64,000 bases of DNA from Ancylomarina salipaludis (GCF_004122035.1 NZ_SAXA01000001.1:1-64000); one strand, 5' to 3'. Positions 8,729-18,663 are shown, counted from the stretch's first letter. The notes: generated from the letters alone by a model not told the origin. Numbers and translations are program-made.

Positions 8729-10525
8729 CTAATCCTTATACATCTTTTCGATAAGATGCTTGTACTTTTCTTGTATGACTTTTCTTTTCAATTTAAGCGT
8801 TGATGTAATTTCACCGGCTTCCATTGAAAATTCCTTTGGTAAAAGTGTAAACTTCTTAATTTTTTCGAAACGCGAAAATTCCTTTTGCATATCCTCAAAT
8901 CGTTTTTCAAAGAACTCAACAATTTGAGAATGAGTAATCAATTCCTCGATAGAATCGAAGGAAATGTTATGTTTTTTTGCATACTGTCGTAAAGGTTCAA
9001 AAGCCGGAACAGCCAAGGCTGTCACATATTTCTGACAATCCCCAATAACGGCAACTTGCTCAATAAACTGATCATTTACCAAAGTTGTTTCCAACTTTTG
9101 AGGCGCTACATATTTACCGCCAGAGGTTTTCATCAGATCTTTAATTCTATCGGTAATCGTCAAATTTCCATTCTCATCAATTCGACCTGCATCGCCTGTA
9201 CAAAACCAGCCATCTTTCATCACCTTAGCCGTTTCTTCGGGCTTTTTGTAATAGCCTCGCATCACCCCCGGGCTTTTTACAAGTATCTCGTCATTCTCTC
9301 CAATCTTAATCTCAACACCATTGAGTGTTTTACCTGTGGTATTAAAATCGATATGCGTATCACCATATAAACAAACAGTTGCCATCGTCTCAGTAAGACC
9401 ATAGCCCATTTTCACATTGATACCAACCGAATGGAAGAAAGCGATAATTTCTGATGAAAGCGGAGCGCCACCACATGGCGTAAAATTGATTCTTCCTCCA
9501 AAGATATCACGGAACTTGCTCAAGACTAATTTATCGGCAAGTTTATATTTTAGTTTCAAGCCAAAAGGAACTTTCTTTTCGAAACGCTTGTACTGATTAT
9601 TTCGTAACTCCCCTATTTTCAGCGACCAATTCAAAATTTTCTTTTTGATGCCTGAAGCATCCTTACTCTTATCCTGAATGGCTGAATATATCTTTTCATA
9701 AATACGCGGAACCGTACACATTAGAGTTGGTCTGGCCTCTTTCATTGTCGGACCAATTTGTTTTGGATCGCGATTGAAATAGATTTTATAACCTCGGTGT
9801 AAACAGAAAAACGTCCAACCACGTTCATAAACATGGCTCAATGGAAGAAAGCTTAAAGAAACCTCATCATCACCAACTGCAAGTTCCTTATCGTGAGAAC
9901 GCAGAACTGAAGTAATATTATTGTGATCAATCATAACCCCTTTAGGCTCTCCTGTAGTACCTGAAGTATAAATTAGGGTTGCTAAATCATCAAGATTAGC
10001 TGTTTCGAATCGGGCATCAAACTCTTTTCCCAAACGGGAAGCCTTACCCATTTCGATAAACTCATCCCAATACATGGTATGCTGATGATCATTTATTTTA
10101 ACCGCCTTATCAAAAACGATAACCATTTTTACTTGTGAACATTCTCCAAGCAATTCCATGGTTCTATCATATTGCTCTTGTTCACCTACAAAAATAGCCT
10201 GAACCGAAGCATCTTGTATAATATACTTTGCTTCAGCTGTCGAATTGGTTGGATAGATAGGAACCGTTACACCTCTTACACTCATGACTGCAAGGTCGGC
10301 AACAATCCATTCAGGCATGTTTTGAGAAAAAATAGCAACGCTTTCTTGTATTCCAATACCCAATTTAAGCAGAGCCTTAGATACTTGTCTGGTCTGAATT
10401 CCGAATTCACACCAACTCACATCAACCCATTCCCCACTATCCTCATTCTTATAGGACATCGCAACCTTGTCGCCAAATTTTTCAAATCTTTGGCGAAGAT
10501 GTTTGCCCCAATGTTGATAATCCAT
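8729..10525 (-). CDS. Long-chain fatty acid-CoA ligase
   Basis: A 598-residue AMP-forming enzyme that activates fatty acids to acyl-CoA for beta-oxidation or lipid synthesis, probably at the inner membrane face. The ATP loop YTSGTTGEPKG sits near residue 190, the GYGLTETMA motif near 385, and the hinge region GWFCTGDAGRIDENGNL with DRIKDLMKTSGGKYVAP near 455-485; the FACS-type C-terminal domain follows. It belongs to the FadD15-like branch common in Bacteroidota. A TAnnTTTG box lies at 10559-10552. It stands alone on its transcript. Confidence 0.92.
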   Translation of the reverse strand: MDYQHWGKHLRQRFEKFGDKVAMSYKNEDSGEWVDVSWCEFGIQTRQVSKALLKLGIGIQESVAIFSQNMPEWIVADLAVMSVRGVTVPIYPTNSTAEAKYIIQDASVQAIFVGEQEQYDRTMELLGECSQVKMVIVFDKAVKINDHQHTMYWDEFIEMGKASRLGKEFDARFETANLDDLATLIYTSGTTGEPKGVMIDHNNITSVLRSHDKELAVGDDEVSLSFLPLSHVYERGWTFFCLHRGYKIYFNRDPKQIGPTMKEARPTLMCTVPRIYEKIYSAIQDKSKDASGIKKKILNWSLKIGELRNNQYKRFEKKVPFGLKLKYKLADKLVLSKFRDIFGGRINFTPCGGAPLSSEIIAFFHSVGINVKMGYGLTETMATVCLYGDTHIDFNTTGKTLNGVEIKIGENDEILVKSPGVMRGYYKKPEETAKVMKDGWFCTGDAGRIDENGNLTITDRIKDLMKTSGGKYVAPQKLETTLVNDQFIEQVAVIGDCQKYVTALAVPAFEPLRQYAKKHNISFDSIEELITHSQIVEFFEKRFEDMQKEFSRFEKIKKFTLLPKEFSMEAGEITSTLKLKRKVIQEKYKHLIEKMYKD

Positions 10526-10551
10526 AAAACTAGTTTAGTTGTAAATCGCTG

Positions 10552-10559
10552 CAAAGATA
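10552..10559 (-). promoter_or_regulatory. -7 box of the acyl-CoA synthetase gene
   Basis: TATCTTTG on the minus strand, an exact TAnnTTTG, 26 bases upstream of the ATG. The -33 position shows only TTT. Confidence 0.55.
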
Positions 10560-10684
10560 CACATGTTTAGCCGACTTGAAAGCATTTCGGCGGAAATGCA
10601 AATCCAATATCGGTTGAAAAAAAATTAAAAACGGAGTCAACAAGCACAGAAATCCTTTTAAAACCCAATAAAATCAAGCGCTTA

Positions 10685-10724
10685 CAAAAATAGTGGTTTC
10701 AGATACTAGTCTAAAACCACTATT
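10685..10724 (-). terminator. Terminator of the FAH-family gene
   Basis: AATAGTGGTTT pairs with AAACCACTATT (11 bp, 14-base loop), followed on the minus strand by TTTTGTAAG. Confidence 0.8.
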
Positions 10725-10797
10725 ACAGCTAAATGTCTTTATTTAAGGGCGAATTCATCAAAATTTGACAAATTCAAGCTATAAAAAGGATCAGTCT

Positions 10798-11409
10798 TTA
10801 GCGAACATGAAAGTTTAGCAATTCTTCACCTTCCAACTCGCCAACCAGATGGTCTCCGATTTTTACAGGTCCAACACCTTCAGGAGTTCCCGTATAAATC
10901 AGATCACCAATTTTCAGTGTGAAATATTTCGACAGGTAACTGATCAGGTAATCAATTGAAAAAATCAAATCAGCAGTATTCCCTGTCTGTACGCGTTGTC
11001 CATTGATATCCAAACTAAAATTCAGAGCATTGATATCTTTAAACTTTGTTTTAGGTACAAATTTAGAGATGGGAGCTGCCCCATCAAAGGCTTTTGCCTT
11101 TTCCCAGGGCAAACCTTTTTTCTTGCATTCGGTCTGAATGTCACGGGCTGTAAAATCAATTCCCAAGGCCAGTTCTTCGTAATATCGATGTGCAAATTCA
11201 ATTGGAATATTCTTCCCTACCCGATTAATTTTAACCACAACTTCAACCTCATGATGGATATCCTTTGAGAAATCAGGGTAATAAAAATCGTTATTGCTCT
11301 TTAAAAGCGCTGAATCAGGCATTGAGAAAACCACTGGCTCGGTTGGCACCGGGTTATTCAATTCTTTAGCATGATCCACATAATTTCTGCCAATCGCTAA
11401 TATTTTCAT
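10798..11409 (-). CDS. Fumarylacetoacetate hydrolase-family protein
   Basis: A compact 203-residue FAH-fold enzyme. The metal-binding acids are in place: Glu54 and Glu56 in HHEVEVVVK and Asp85 in LGIDFTARD; the C-terminal TGTPEGVGPV loop is typical. Members of this short branch (YcgM/FAHD1-like) act as acylpyruvate hydrolases or oxaloacetate decarboxylases, so the exact substrate cannot be given. The exonuclease gene ends 61 bases upstream on the same strand, so the two may be cotranscribed. Confidence 0.85.
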   Translation of the reverse strand: MKILAIGRNYVDHAKELNNPVPTEPVVFSMPDSALLKSNNDFYYPDFSKDIHHEVEVVVKINRVGKNIPIEFAHRYYEELALGIDFTARDIQTECKKKGLPWEKAKAFDGAAPISKFVPKTKFKDINALNFSLDINGQRVQTGNTADLIFSIDYLISYLSKYFTLKIGDLIYTGTPEGVGPVKIGDHLVGELEGEELLNFHVR

Positions 11410-11470
11410 AGTGTCATTCGTGAAATAGTTTATTCCTTTTTTAAAATCAGAAATCCTAATTTACCGGATT

Positions 11471-12238
11471 CTACATGTTAAAGTTTCGAAGCTTAATCTC
11501 AGTCAAAACTTTCTTTGTATACAGAGGAAAATCATTATTCATAATCCAACCGTAATACCCTGGTTGTTCATTCAGAACGTCTTCAACGGCTTTGCCTTTG
11601 TTCTTCCCAAAATTAAAGGTTTCAACCCCTTTTTTATCAAAAACAATCATTCCTGCAAAATCAGCATTCTTATTCTGAGTTGAGAATTTTGAAAGGTAAT
11701 CGATATCATTCTCAAGAGTTTCATATCTATCCAATTGAGATTTCAACACCTCGTATGTTGCTATAGTATCTGCCTCAGCACCATGAGCCCCTTCAAGATC
11801 TTTACCACAATAGAACTTGTAAGCTGCTGTTAATGTGCGCTGCTCCATTTTATGAAAAATAGTCTGCACATCTACAAATTTGCGTTTTCTCATATCAATA
11901 TCGATATCAGCACGCAAAAATTCTTCTGCCAATAAGGGAATGTCAAATCGATTGGAATTATAACCTGCCAAATCACAACCTTCAATGAATTTTGCAATAA
12001 TCTTACCTATTTCTTTAAAAGTGGGCTCATCTTTTACATCCTCATCGTAAATACCATGTATGGCGCTTGCTTCCTTCGGAATTGGAACTCCCGGATTAAC
12101 ACGAAATGTTTTAGTCTCTTCATTACCGTTTGGACTAACTTTTACAATCGCAATTTCTACAATTCGATCTTTCGACACATTAATTCCGGTTGTTTCTAAA
12201 TCAAAAAAAGCAATTGGGTTTTTCAAATTCAAATTCAT
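11471..12238 (-). CDS. DnaQ-like 3'-5' exonuclease with C-terminal add-on domain
   Basis: A 255-residue protein. Residues 8-175 form a DEDDh exonuclease: Asp13 and Glu15 in FFDLETTG, Asp99 in NRFDIPLL, His152 and Asp157 in GAHGAEADT. This is the fold of the DNA polymerase III epsilon proofreading subunit, but no polymerase-binding tail is evident. Residues 195-255 (FNFGKNKGKAVEDV onward) resemble the small DUF3820 domain often found beside such exonucleases. It lies directly downstream of dnaN, separated by a terminator, which suggests a role in DNA metabolism. Confidence 0.85.
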   Translation of the reverse strand: MNLNLKNPIAFFDLETTGINVSKDRIVEIAIVKVSPNGNEETKTFRVNPGVPIPKEASAIHGIYDEDVKDEPTFKEIGKIIAKFIEGCDLAGYNSNRFDIPLLAEEFLRADIDIDMRKRKFVDVQTIFHKMEQRTLTAAYKFYCGKDLEGAHGAEADTIATYEVLKSQLDRYETLENDIDYLSKFSTQNKNADFAGMIVFDKKGVETFNFGKNKGKAVEDVLNEQPGYYGWIMNNDFPLYTKKVLTEIKLRNFNM

Positions 12239-12311
12239 ATTGACTTGTTCTTTTGGAGAAGTTATAATTAGATCTCTAAATCTTACAATATAAAGATCTC
12301 ATCTTAAATAG

Positions 12312-12350
12312 AAAAAACCTAATGAAAGCTCACTCTCATCAGGTTTTTTT
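12312..12350 (-). terminator. Terminator of dnaN
   Basis: AAAAAACCTgATGAgAG / CTTTCATtAGGTTTTTT type stem, A-rich on one side and T-rich on the other, 26 bases past the dnaN stop. Confidence 0.8.
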
Positions 12351-12375
12351 ACAAATATTATATAATCCGTTTAAA

Positions 12376-13506
12376 TTAAACGTTAATCATCATTGGCATT
12401 AACAACATTAATACATCCTCATCAGCATTTTCATTGTCGTATGGCAAGAATAAACCAGCACGTGTTGGATCAGATAAGGCAACCACCACATTCGATGATG
12501 AAATATTCTGTAGAATTTCCAACAAGAATACTGATTTGAAGCCAATTTCAAGAGCTTCTCCCTCATACTGACACATCAGTCTTTCACGAGCTGAAATAGA
12601 GAAATCAATGTCCTGAGCTGAAACAACCAATTCGTTGTTATTTAACTCAAACTTGATCAAATTACTTGCCGGGTTTGAAAATACAGAAACACGTTTCAAT
12701 GTATTATAAAGCTCAACACGATCAATAGTTAATTTAAAAGGATTGTTAGTTGGAATTACCGAACCATAACTTGGGTATTTTCCTTCAACCAAACGACAAA
12801 TCAACTTATAGTTAGAAAGTGTGAAGAATGCATTCTTATCATCAAACTCAACCAATACCGGATTTTCTTCTTTAGGAAGAATATTACGAAGCAATGAAGC
12901 TGGTTTTTTAGGAAGAATAAATGAAGATTCAACTTCTGAACGGCCATCAAGACGCTTGTAACGTACCAATTTGTGCGCATCAGAAGCAACAAAAGTCAGG
13001 TCATTATTATTCAGTTCGATAAAAATACCATTCATTACAGGACGAAGCTCATCATCAGCAGTCGCAAACAAAGTTTTGTTCACACCTTTTAATAATACTT
13101 CGCTAGCCACTGTAATATTTACAACGCTATCCTGTCCTTTTTCCGGATTTTTAGGATAGTCATCACCATTCTGTCCGGGAATGCTAAACTTACCATTCTC
13201 AGTACTCAATTTCACAGCTAAAGTCTGAGGATCAACTTCAAAAGTCAAAGGCTGCTCAGGAAACTCTTTTAAAGTATCAGTTAAAATCTTTGCTGGAAGT
13301 GCAATTACACCATCACCTTCAGAAGCATCCAATGGAATTGTTGTAATTAATGTGGTTTCCAAATCAGAAGCAGTAGCTATTAATTCACCATTCTTCAATT
13401 CAAATAAAAAGTTATCGAGAATTGGAAGTGTGTTTTTGTTGCTAATAACACGGCTAATAGCTTGAATGTGTCCTAAAATCTCAGTACTTGATACTACAAA
13501 TTTCAT
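12376..13506 (-). CDS. dnaN: DNA polymerase III beta sliding clamp
   Basis: The ring-shaped processivity factor of the replicative polymerase. It is 376 residues, the standard length, with three repeated clamp domains. The start MKFVVSSTEILGHIQAISRV, the middle VMNGIFIELNNNDLTFVASDAHKL and the end LMLLMPMMINV are typical; the C-terminal MPM segment lines the client-peptide pocket. The gene is not next to dnaA here. It follows gldG on the same strand with a gap of about 250 bases and has its own terminator. Confidence 0.96.
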   Translation of the reverse strand: MKFVVSSTEILGHIQAISRVISNKNTLPILDNFLFELKNGELIATASDLETTLITTIPLDASEGDGVIALPAKILTDTLKEFPEQPLTFEVDPQTLAVKLSTENGKFSIPGQNGDDYPKNPEKGQDSVVNITVASEVLLKGVNKTLFATADDELRPVMNGIFIELNNNDLTFVASDAHKLVRYKRLDGRSEVESSFILPKKPASLLRNILPKEENPVLVEFDDKNAFFTLSNYKLICRLVEGKYPSYGSVIPTNNPFKLTIDRVELYNTLKRVSVFSNPASNLIKFELNNNELVVSAQDIDFSISARERLMCQYEGEALEIGFKSVFLLEILQNISSSNVVVALSDPTRAGLFLPYDNENADEDVLMLLMPMMINV

Positions 13507-13755
13507 ATGTATATAATTTGTTTTTAAGTTGACTTTTGAAATAACACTTGACTAAACATCCTGTTAATCAATCAGATTTCATCTGTCAGTGTATTTAATA
13601 GTTTTCTTGCAATTTTATTTTTTGACATCACCAATATTCATAGTAATGTTAAAAATATTAAGTGGTGAATATACGAATTTTATTTATTCGAATCTGCTTT
13701 TTTCCCAAGAGTTTACTTTCAATTTCTCCTTCAGTTTTTTTTAGAAAGAAGCTGT

Positions 13756-15447
13756 TTAATTTCGATATTTTTTTCGGCGTAAGTAGTGCCAAATAATTGC
13801 AAAAACCAAAAGTAAGACCAGAGGTAAACCCAAATTCAGAATCTGATAAAAAAGACGGTTTTCTCTCAGTTTTGTTTTATCCAATAATCGAAGTTTCACT
13901 TCTCTCGATCGCAAATTCATCCACCCCTCATCATCGCATAAATAATCAATACAATTCAGAAGGAAGTTCCTGTTACCATAGGTTTTTCGGGAATACCTAT
14001 CGTATCCTAAAGCTTCCATTTGTACATTTCCACCAAGCCCTCTCACGCGATTTTTAATTATATCTCCATCAGATATAACGATCATCTTACTCTCAGGACT
14101 TTCATCTTTATAAGTTGAACGGTCGATTCCTTCCCAAATTCTGTTCTTAAAAACAGACTGAAACTTACCTTCAATCAATACCGACATCACTTTTGAACCA
14201 TCAGGAAAATCTTTGGCTTCCATTTTTTGTGCAACAATATCAAGTCGAATGGGAGTTGGAACCTTCTGAAGTCGGGTAAAATTCGAACTCGCTAATAAAA
14301 CAGTGTGTTTTAAATTGGGATTATTTCCAACCTTATCAATTGAATTTGCAAATTCAACCCGAACCATATTCAACTTTCGGGTAATAGGATGATTGGATGG
14401 TGGAGCCAAAAGTGGCGAGTAATACCAGGGAGCCGGTACATATTTTCCATTCTGTCCGGATGCAGTGGATTGAACCGGTATGAGTTGACTCTGGACATCC
14501 ATTACCAAATCAGGATTAATACGAACCCCATATTTAAACAACTGATCTTCCAGATTCAATGGCTTATAAAATGCCATAGACATGCCATTGGCAGAAATAC
14601 TGTCCATTGAGGCAGCAACTTCATCGATCAGCCACATCACCTTGCCCCCATTCATGATATACTGATCGAGAGCATATTTGGCTTTTTTACTAAACGCACT
14701 TCGAGGTTGTGCCACAATCACACAGGCAAATCGCTTGAGATCTTTTGATAATTCATAAGCAGTAGCCCGACTGACCTTATAGCGTTGTAAAAGAGATGCC
14801 GTAAAATCAGCCACTTCATATTCGCCCAGTTCTCCTTGCCCTGTAAAAAAGGCAATCTCCTTAACCTTAGTCTGATTCAATAATCTGATGGCCATTGAAA
14901 GTTCATATTCGATACTTTCAATAGAATGATTCAGGTTCTGATCTGCCGATAATCCCGACACCGATTTCAAAAGATTAACCGGGGTTTCCTTTTTCCCATC
15001 GTGAACAAAAAGCCCGGGAACAATAATCTTTTGTTTCACACTTCCATCACGAGAGGTTTCCTGAATACTGGTTGGCTTTAGACCTCTCTCTGATAGTTCG
15101 CGTAAGGATTTCTCTTTTAATTTTGGATTAAGCTGAGCATTAATATCAATAAAACTGTAAGCAATTTCAACATCTGTATAAGATTTAAATTCTTCTATCA
15201 GATCAACCGTTGCATTCTTAAGCTTATTAAAACCATGAGGCAAATCCCCATCTAAATAGATCTCAAAATAAACTGGCTTTTTTAAATCGGCCAATAGCGC
15301 TTTGGTGTTATCAGATAGCGTAAAACGTTTCTCTGAAGTTAAATCAATACGAAAATGAAAAACTTGTAAAAACTGGTACGCAAACAGAACAACTAAAACC
15401 GAAAGAAATAGTTGAAATAAATTCTTCTTTTTGCTTGATATTTGCAT
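13756..15447 (-). CDS. gldG: Gliding motility-associated ABC transporter auxiliary protein GldG
   Basis: A 563-residue protein with an N-terminal membrane anchor (about residues 10-30), a long periplasmic region and a C-terminal membrane segment (about 540-558) ending in RRKKYRN. It matches the GldG family: a DUF4350/ABC-type-uncharacterised domain with SLSADQNLNHSIESIEYEL-like central sequence. GldG works with GldF (and GldA) in an ABC complex needed for gliding in flavobacteria; in non-gliding Bacteroidota its role is less clear. gldF lies 51 bases upstream. Confidence 0.88.
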   Translation of the reverse strand: MQISSKKKNLFQLFLSVLVVLFAYQFLQVFHFRIDLTSEKRFTLSDNTKALLADLKKPVYFEIYLDGDLPHGFNKLKNATVDLIEEFKSYTDVEIAYSFIDINAQLNPKLKEKSLRELSERGLKPTSIQETSRDGSVKQKIIVPGLFVHDGKKETPVNLLKSVSGLSADQNLNHSIESIEYELSMAIRLLNQTKVKEIAFFTGQGELGEYEVADFTASLLQRYKVSRATAYELSKDLKRFACVIVAQPRSAFSKKAKYALDQYIMNGGKVMWLIDEVAASMDSISANGMSMAFYKPLNLEDQLFKYGVRINPDLVMDVQSQLIPVQSTASGQNGKYVPAPWYYSPLLAPPSNHPITRKLNMVRVEFANSIDKVGNNPNLKHTVLLASSNFTRLQKVPTPIRLDIVAQKMEAKDFPDGSKVMSVLIEGKFQSVFKNRIWEGIDRSTYKDESPESKMIVISDGDIIKNRVRGLGGNVQMEALGYDRYSRKTYGNRNFLLNCIDYLCDDEGWMNLRSREVKLRLLDKTKLRENRLFYQILNLGLPLVLLLVFAIIWHYLRRKKYRN

Positions 15448-15498
15448 GATGCTATATGATTTTATCGATCTTATTTTTTGAAAAAAGCCTGATGTAAA

Positions 15499-16230
15499 CT
15501 ACCATTTTCTACTCTGAAGCACTGTACGTGTTGCAAAAAGAAAAGTAAGCGACAAGCAAATAAAATAACTCACATCTCGTGAATCAACAACCCCTCTTGA
15601 CAAGGATCGGTAGTGCTCATTGATTCCCAAATTAATCACCTCAGTTTGTAAACTTTGAAATATCATCAGATCAGACAGGTAATCAAATCCCATATAAAAA
15701 CTAAAACACAAAACCAGCGATAAGAGAAAAGCAATAATTTGATTATCCGTTAAAGAACCGGCAAAAACAGCTAAGGAAACATAGCCTATAGCCAGAAAAA
15801 ACAGACCTAAAAAAGATCCCCAGAACGCCCCAACATCGATACTCCCAACGGGTTTTCCCAGATAGTAAACTGACAAATAATAAATTAAACAGAAAAGCAA
15901 TGAGAAAATGACCAGTAGAAGTGCTGCAAAAAATTTCGACAAAACAATCTTAAAATCAGAAATAGGACGGGTAAATAAAAGTTCAATGGTTCCTGATTTT
16001 CTTTCATCGGTAAACAAACGCATACACAAAGCCGGAATTAAAAACAGATAAATCCAGGGAGCCATATCAAAAAGGGTATCCAAATTGGCATAGCCTCCAT
16101 CCAAAACATTTGTATTACCTGGAAATACCCAGATAAACAACCCAGTAGCCAATAAGAAAATACTGATGATTAAATAACCACTTATGGAGCTAAAGAACGA
16201 TCGAAATTCCTTTAATAATAATGTGAACAT
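15499..16230 (-). CDS. gldF: Gliding motility-associated ABC transporter permease GldF
   Basis: A 243-residue ABC-2 type permease with six predicted membrane segments. The TDERKSGTIELLFTRPI motif (near residue 72) is typical of this permease class. The partner gldG follows on the same transcript. No ATPase gene (gldA) is adjacent, so it must be encoded elsewhere. Confidence 0.87.
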   Translation of the reverse strand: MFTLLLKEFRSFFSSISGYLIISIFLLATGLFIWVFPGNTNVLDGGYANLDTLFDMAPWIYLFLIPALCMRLFTDERKSGTIELLFTRPISDFKIVLSKFFAALLLVIFSLLFCLIYYLSVYYLGKPVGSIDVGAFWGSFLGLFFLAIGYVSLAVFAGSLTDNQIIAFLLSLVLCFSFYMGFDYLSDLMIFQSLQTEVINLGINEHYRSLSRGVVDSRDVSYFICLSLTFLFATRTVLQSRKW

Positions 16231-16343
16231 GTATGAATTTTTGGAGTGCGTTACAAATTTGCAAAATAAATCTGAGATTTTCTCTCCTACTTATGTTTCA
16301 ATACCCTCAAAGGATGAGCAGTAATCAGTTAACTCAAAAAAAA

Positions 16344-17480
16344 CTAAGCCTTAATGGCTTGAATATCCTCATAAATCATTTTGGCAAAACGAGCTGATGC
16401 ACCAGCCCCGCCTAAATGCACATTTAATTCTTCGTAATTGGTCAACATTTTCGAACGATACACCTCATCGTTTATAATTAAATCCAATTCTTTACTGATA
16501 TTATCCGGATTGCAATATTGTTGAATCAACTCCTTCACCACAAACTTGTCAACAACCAAATTAACCAATGAAATGTATTTGATATTCAAAAGCATTTTTC
16601 CCAATCGGTAGGCAATGCTTCCTCCGCTCATTTTATAACACACTACCTGAGGAATACGAAGCAATGCTGTTTCGAGAGTTGCCGTTCCGGAAGCAACCAA
16701 AGCTGCCTTTGACTGTTGCAATAAGTCATAGGTTTGATTGTAAACAAAACTCAAATCATTCCCTTTTGATACGGATGCGTAAAATTCCTTTGTAATTGAA
16801 GGTGCGGCAGCAATTACAAACTGATAATCGGGGAAACGAGGAATTACCTGAAGCATAACAGGTAGAATACGCTCTATTTCCTGCTTACGACTACCGGCTA
16901 AAAGAGCGATAATGGGTTTGTTGGACAATTGGTTTCGCTCGATAAAATGATCAAACGTCTCATCCTTATTTTCTCTGTTTTCAATTGCATCGAATAATGG
17001 GTTGCCGCCAAAACTCACTTCATAGTTATGCTTTTTGTAGAATTCAGTCTCAAAAGGAAATATCGTAAACATACGATCGACATAAGCCTTTATCTTCTTC
17101 ACACGAGACTCCTTCCAAGCCCAAATCTTAGGTGAAATATAATAATGAACCCGAATACCATGTTTCTTAGCAAAAGCGGCCATTCGTAAATTAAAACCCG
17201 GGTAATCAACCAGAATTAAAACATCGGGTGCAAAATTCAAAAGGTCAGTTTCACATAGTCTAAAATTGGCTCGAATGGTTTTCAGATTCTTTAGCACTGT
17301 TACAAAACCCATAAAAGCCGTTTCGCGGTAATGTTTTACCATTTCTCCCCCCTGTGCCTGCATCAAATCGCCACCCCAAAAACGAAACTGCGCCTGGGCA
17401 TCTTCATTCTTAAGTTCTTTCATTAGGTTTGAAGCGTGAAGATCACCAGAGGCTTCACCTGTTATGATATAATATTTCAT
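16344..17480 (-). CDS. lpxB: Lipid-A-disaccharide synthase
   Basis: A GT19 glycosyltransferase that joins UDP-2,3-diacylglucosamine and lipid X to make the lipid A disaccharide, at the inner leaflet of the inner membrane. It has 378 residues. GEASGDLHASNLMKEL at the start, YYISPKIWAWKE near residue 115 and LLAGSRKQEI near 195 are family motifs, as is the glycine-rich sugar-nucleotide site ALVASGTATLETAL near 260. It is the last gene of the surE cluster, 40 bases after the small membrane protein. Confidence 0.95.
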   Translation of the reverse strand: MKYYIITGEASGDLHASNLMKELKNEDAQAQFRFWGGDLMQAQGGEMVKHYRETAFMGFVTVLKNLKTIRANFRLCETDLLNFAPDVLILVDYPGFNLRMAAFAKKHGIRVHYYISPKIWAWKESRVKKIKAYVDRMFTIFPFETEFYKKHNYEVSFGGNPLFDAIENRENKDETFDHFIERNQLSNKPIIALLAGSRKQEIERILPVMLQVIPRFPDYQFVIAAAPSITKEFYASVSKGNDLSFVYNQTYDLLQQSKAALVASGTATLETALLRIPQVVCYKMSGGSIAYRLGKMLLNIKYISLVNLVVDKFVVKELIQQYCNPDNISKELDLIINDEVYRSKMLTNYEELNVHLGGAGASARFAKMIYEDIQAIKA

Positions 17481-17520
17481 AATTTAAAGAGACAAGGGTA
17501 AAAGATAAAATAAAAAAGGC

Positions 17521-17820
17521 CTACAATCCCACTCTAAAAAGCAGGACAATGAATGAATAAATAATCGTCGCTAAAAGCACACCACGAGCTGCTTTTAACC
17601 AATCCAATTTGATAAATAGAAAAAAGCAAATCACATTACCAAAATATACAGCTACCGCCATCAGCTTCGCGTAAATTTTTAATACCAAAACCCCATCAAT
17701 AAACTGAGAAAAGGTCATCTCATCGCGAAAATTCACCAAGTAGGCAATAAAAATTGATAATACGGGAACAAGTAAACCAATCAAGGTTCCAACATAGGAA
17801 TTATTAATCAAGGACTTCAT
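17521..17820 (-). CDS. Small membrane protein of the surE-lpxB cluster
   Basis: I do not recognise a named family. The 99 residues form three hydrophobic segments (about 10-30, 45-68 and 78-97) with short charged links. Its start overlaps the end of surE by 17 bases, which suggests translational coupling, and lpxB follows 40 bases later. A role near lipid A synthesis or in the membrane is possible from context only. Confidence 0.75.
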   Translation of the reverse strand: MKSLINNSYVGTLIGLLVPVLSIFIAYLVNFRDEMTFSQFIDGVLVLKIYAKLMAVAVYFGNVICFFLFIKLDWLKAARGVLLATIIYSFIVLLFRVGL

Positions 17821-18586
17821 AATCCCAATTTTTTAGATTTTCTAAAACGTGATGTGCAGTCATATCAATTTGGGTAGGCACCACAGAGGCGTAGCCATTT
17901 CTGATGGCACTTTCATCCGTATCTTCAGCATGAGGCTCCGCATTTTTAAAATGCCCTGTTAACCAATAATAGTCTCCACCAAAAGGATCGGTACGATGAT
18001 CGAATTCCTCTTTCCACATGCCATCTGCCTGACGACACACGCGAACGCCTTTGATATCACCTTTCGGAAAATTCACATTTAAACAAATACTTTTAGGCAA
18101 ACCATTTTTCACAACATTCTCGAATATCTTACGACCGTATTTCACGCATTGTGAAAAATCAACCTTACTCTCAAAACTATCCACAGAAAAACCAAGAGAT
18201 GGAATACCAGCTAAACAGCCCTCTATCGTTGCCCCCATTGTTCCCGAATACAACACACTTACAGAAGTATTAGCACCATGATTAATACCCGAAACAACAA
18301 AGTCGGGTTGACGAGGAACAATCTTATTTAAAGCCAATTTCACACAATCAACAGGTGTCCCCTTGCATGAAAACACCTTCAAATCTTCCTCATCTCTAAT
18401 CTTGCGAATACGAATTGGCACCTCAACAGTGATTGAATTTGATTTACCCGAGTTAGCACGATTGGGCGCTACAATATATATTTCACCAAAACCTTTAACC
18501 ATCTCGTAAAGAGCCTTAATGCCTCGAGCATTAACACCATCGTCGTTGGTTACAAGTATCAGAGGTTTGTTATTTGTATCAGTCAT
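17804..18586 (-). CDS. surE: 5'/3'-nucleotidase SurE
   Basis: A metal-dependent phosphatase that removes phosphate from nucleoside monophosphates and short polyphosphates during stress and stationary phase. It has 260 residues. The metal site is clear: Asp15-Asp16 in LVTNDDG, Ser46 in RANSGKS, and the Asn of SGINHGANTSVSVLYSGTMG near residue 100. It is first in the surE, membrane protein, lpxB transcript, with a -7 box at 18617-18610. Confidence 0.95.
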   Translation of the reverse strand: MTDTNNKPLILVTNDDGVNARGIKALYEMVKGFGEIYIVAPNRANSGKSNSITVEVPIRIRKIRDEEDLKVFSCKGTPVDCVKLALNKIVPRQPDFVVSGINHGANTSVSVLYSGTMGATIEGCLAGIPSLGFSVDSFESKVDFSQCVKYGRKIFENVVKNGLPKSICLNVNFPKGDIKGVRVCRQADGMWKEEFDHRTDPFGGDYYWLTGHFKNAEPHAEDTDESAIRNGYASVVPTQIDMTAHHVLENLKNWDYEVLD

Positions 18587-18609
18587 TTCGATCTATTTTG
18601 TAAGACAGA

Positions 18610-18617
18610 CAAAGATA
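18610..18617 (-). promoter_or_regulatory. -7 box of surE
   Basis: TATCTTTG on the minus strand, 23 bases before the ATG. The pheT promoter lies back to back with it, about 50 bases away. Confidence 0.5.
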
Positions 18618-18663
18618 TCGAATTATGCTTGAACAGAGAAGAAATGCATATTAAAAATTCTGC

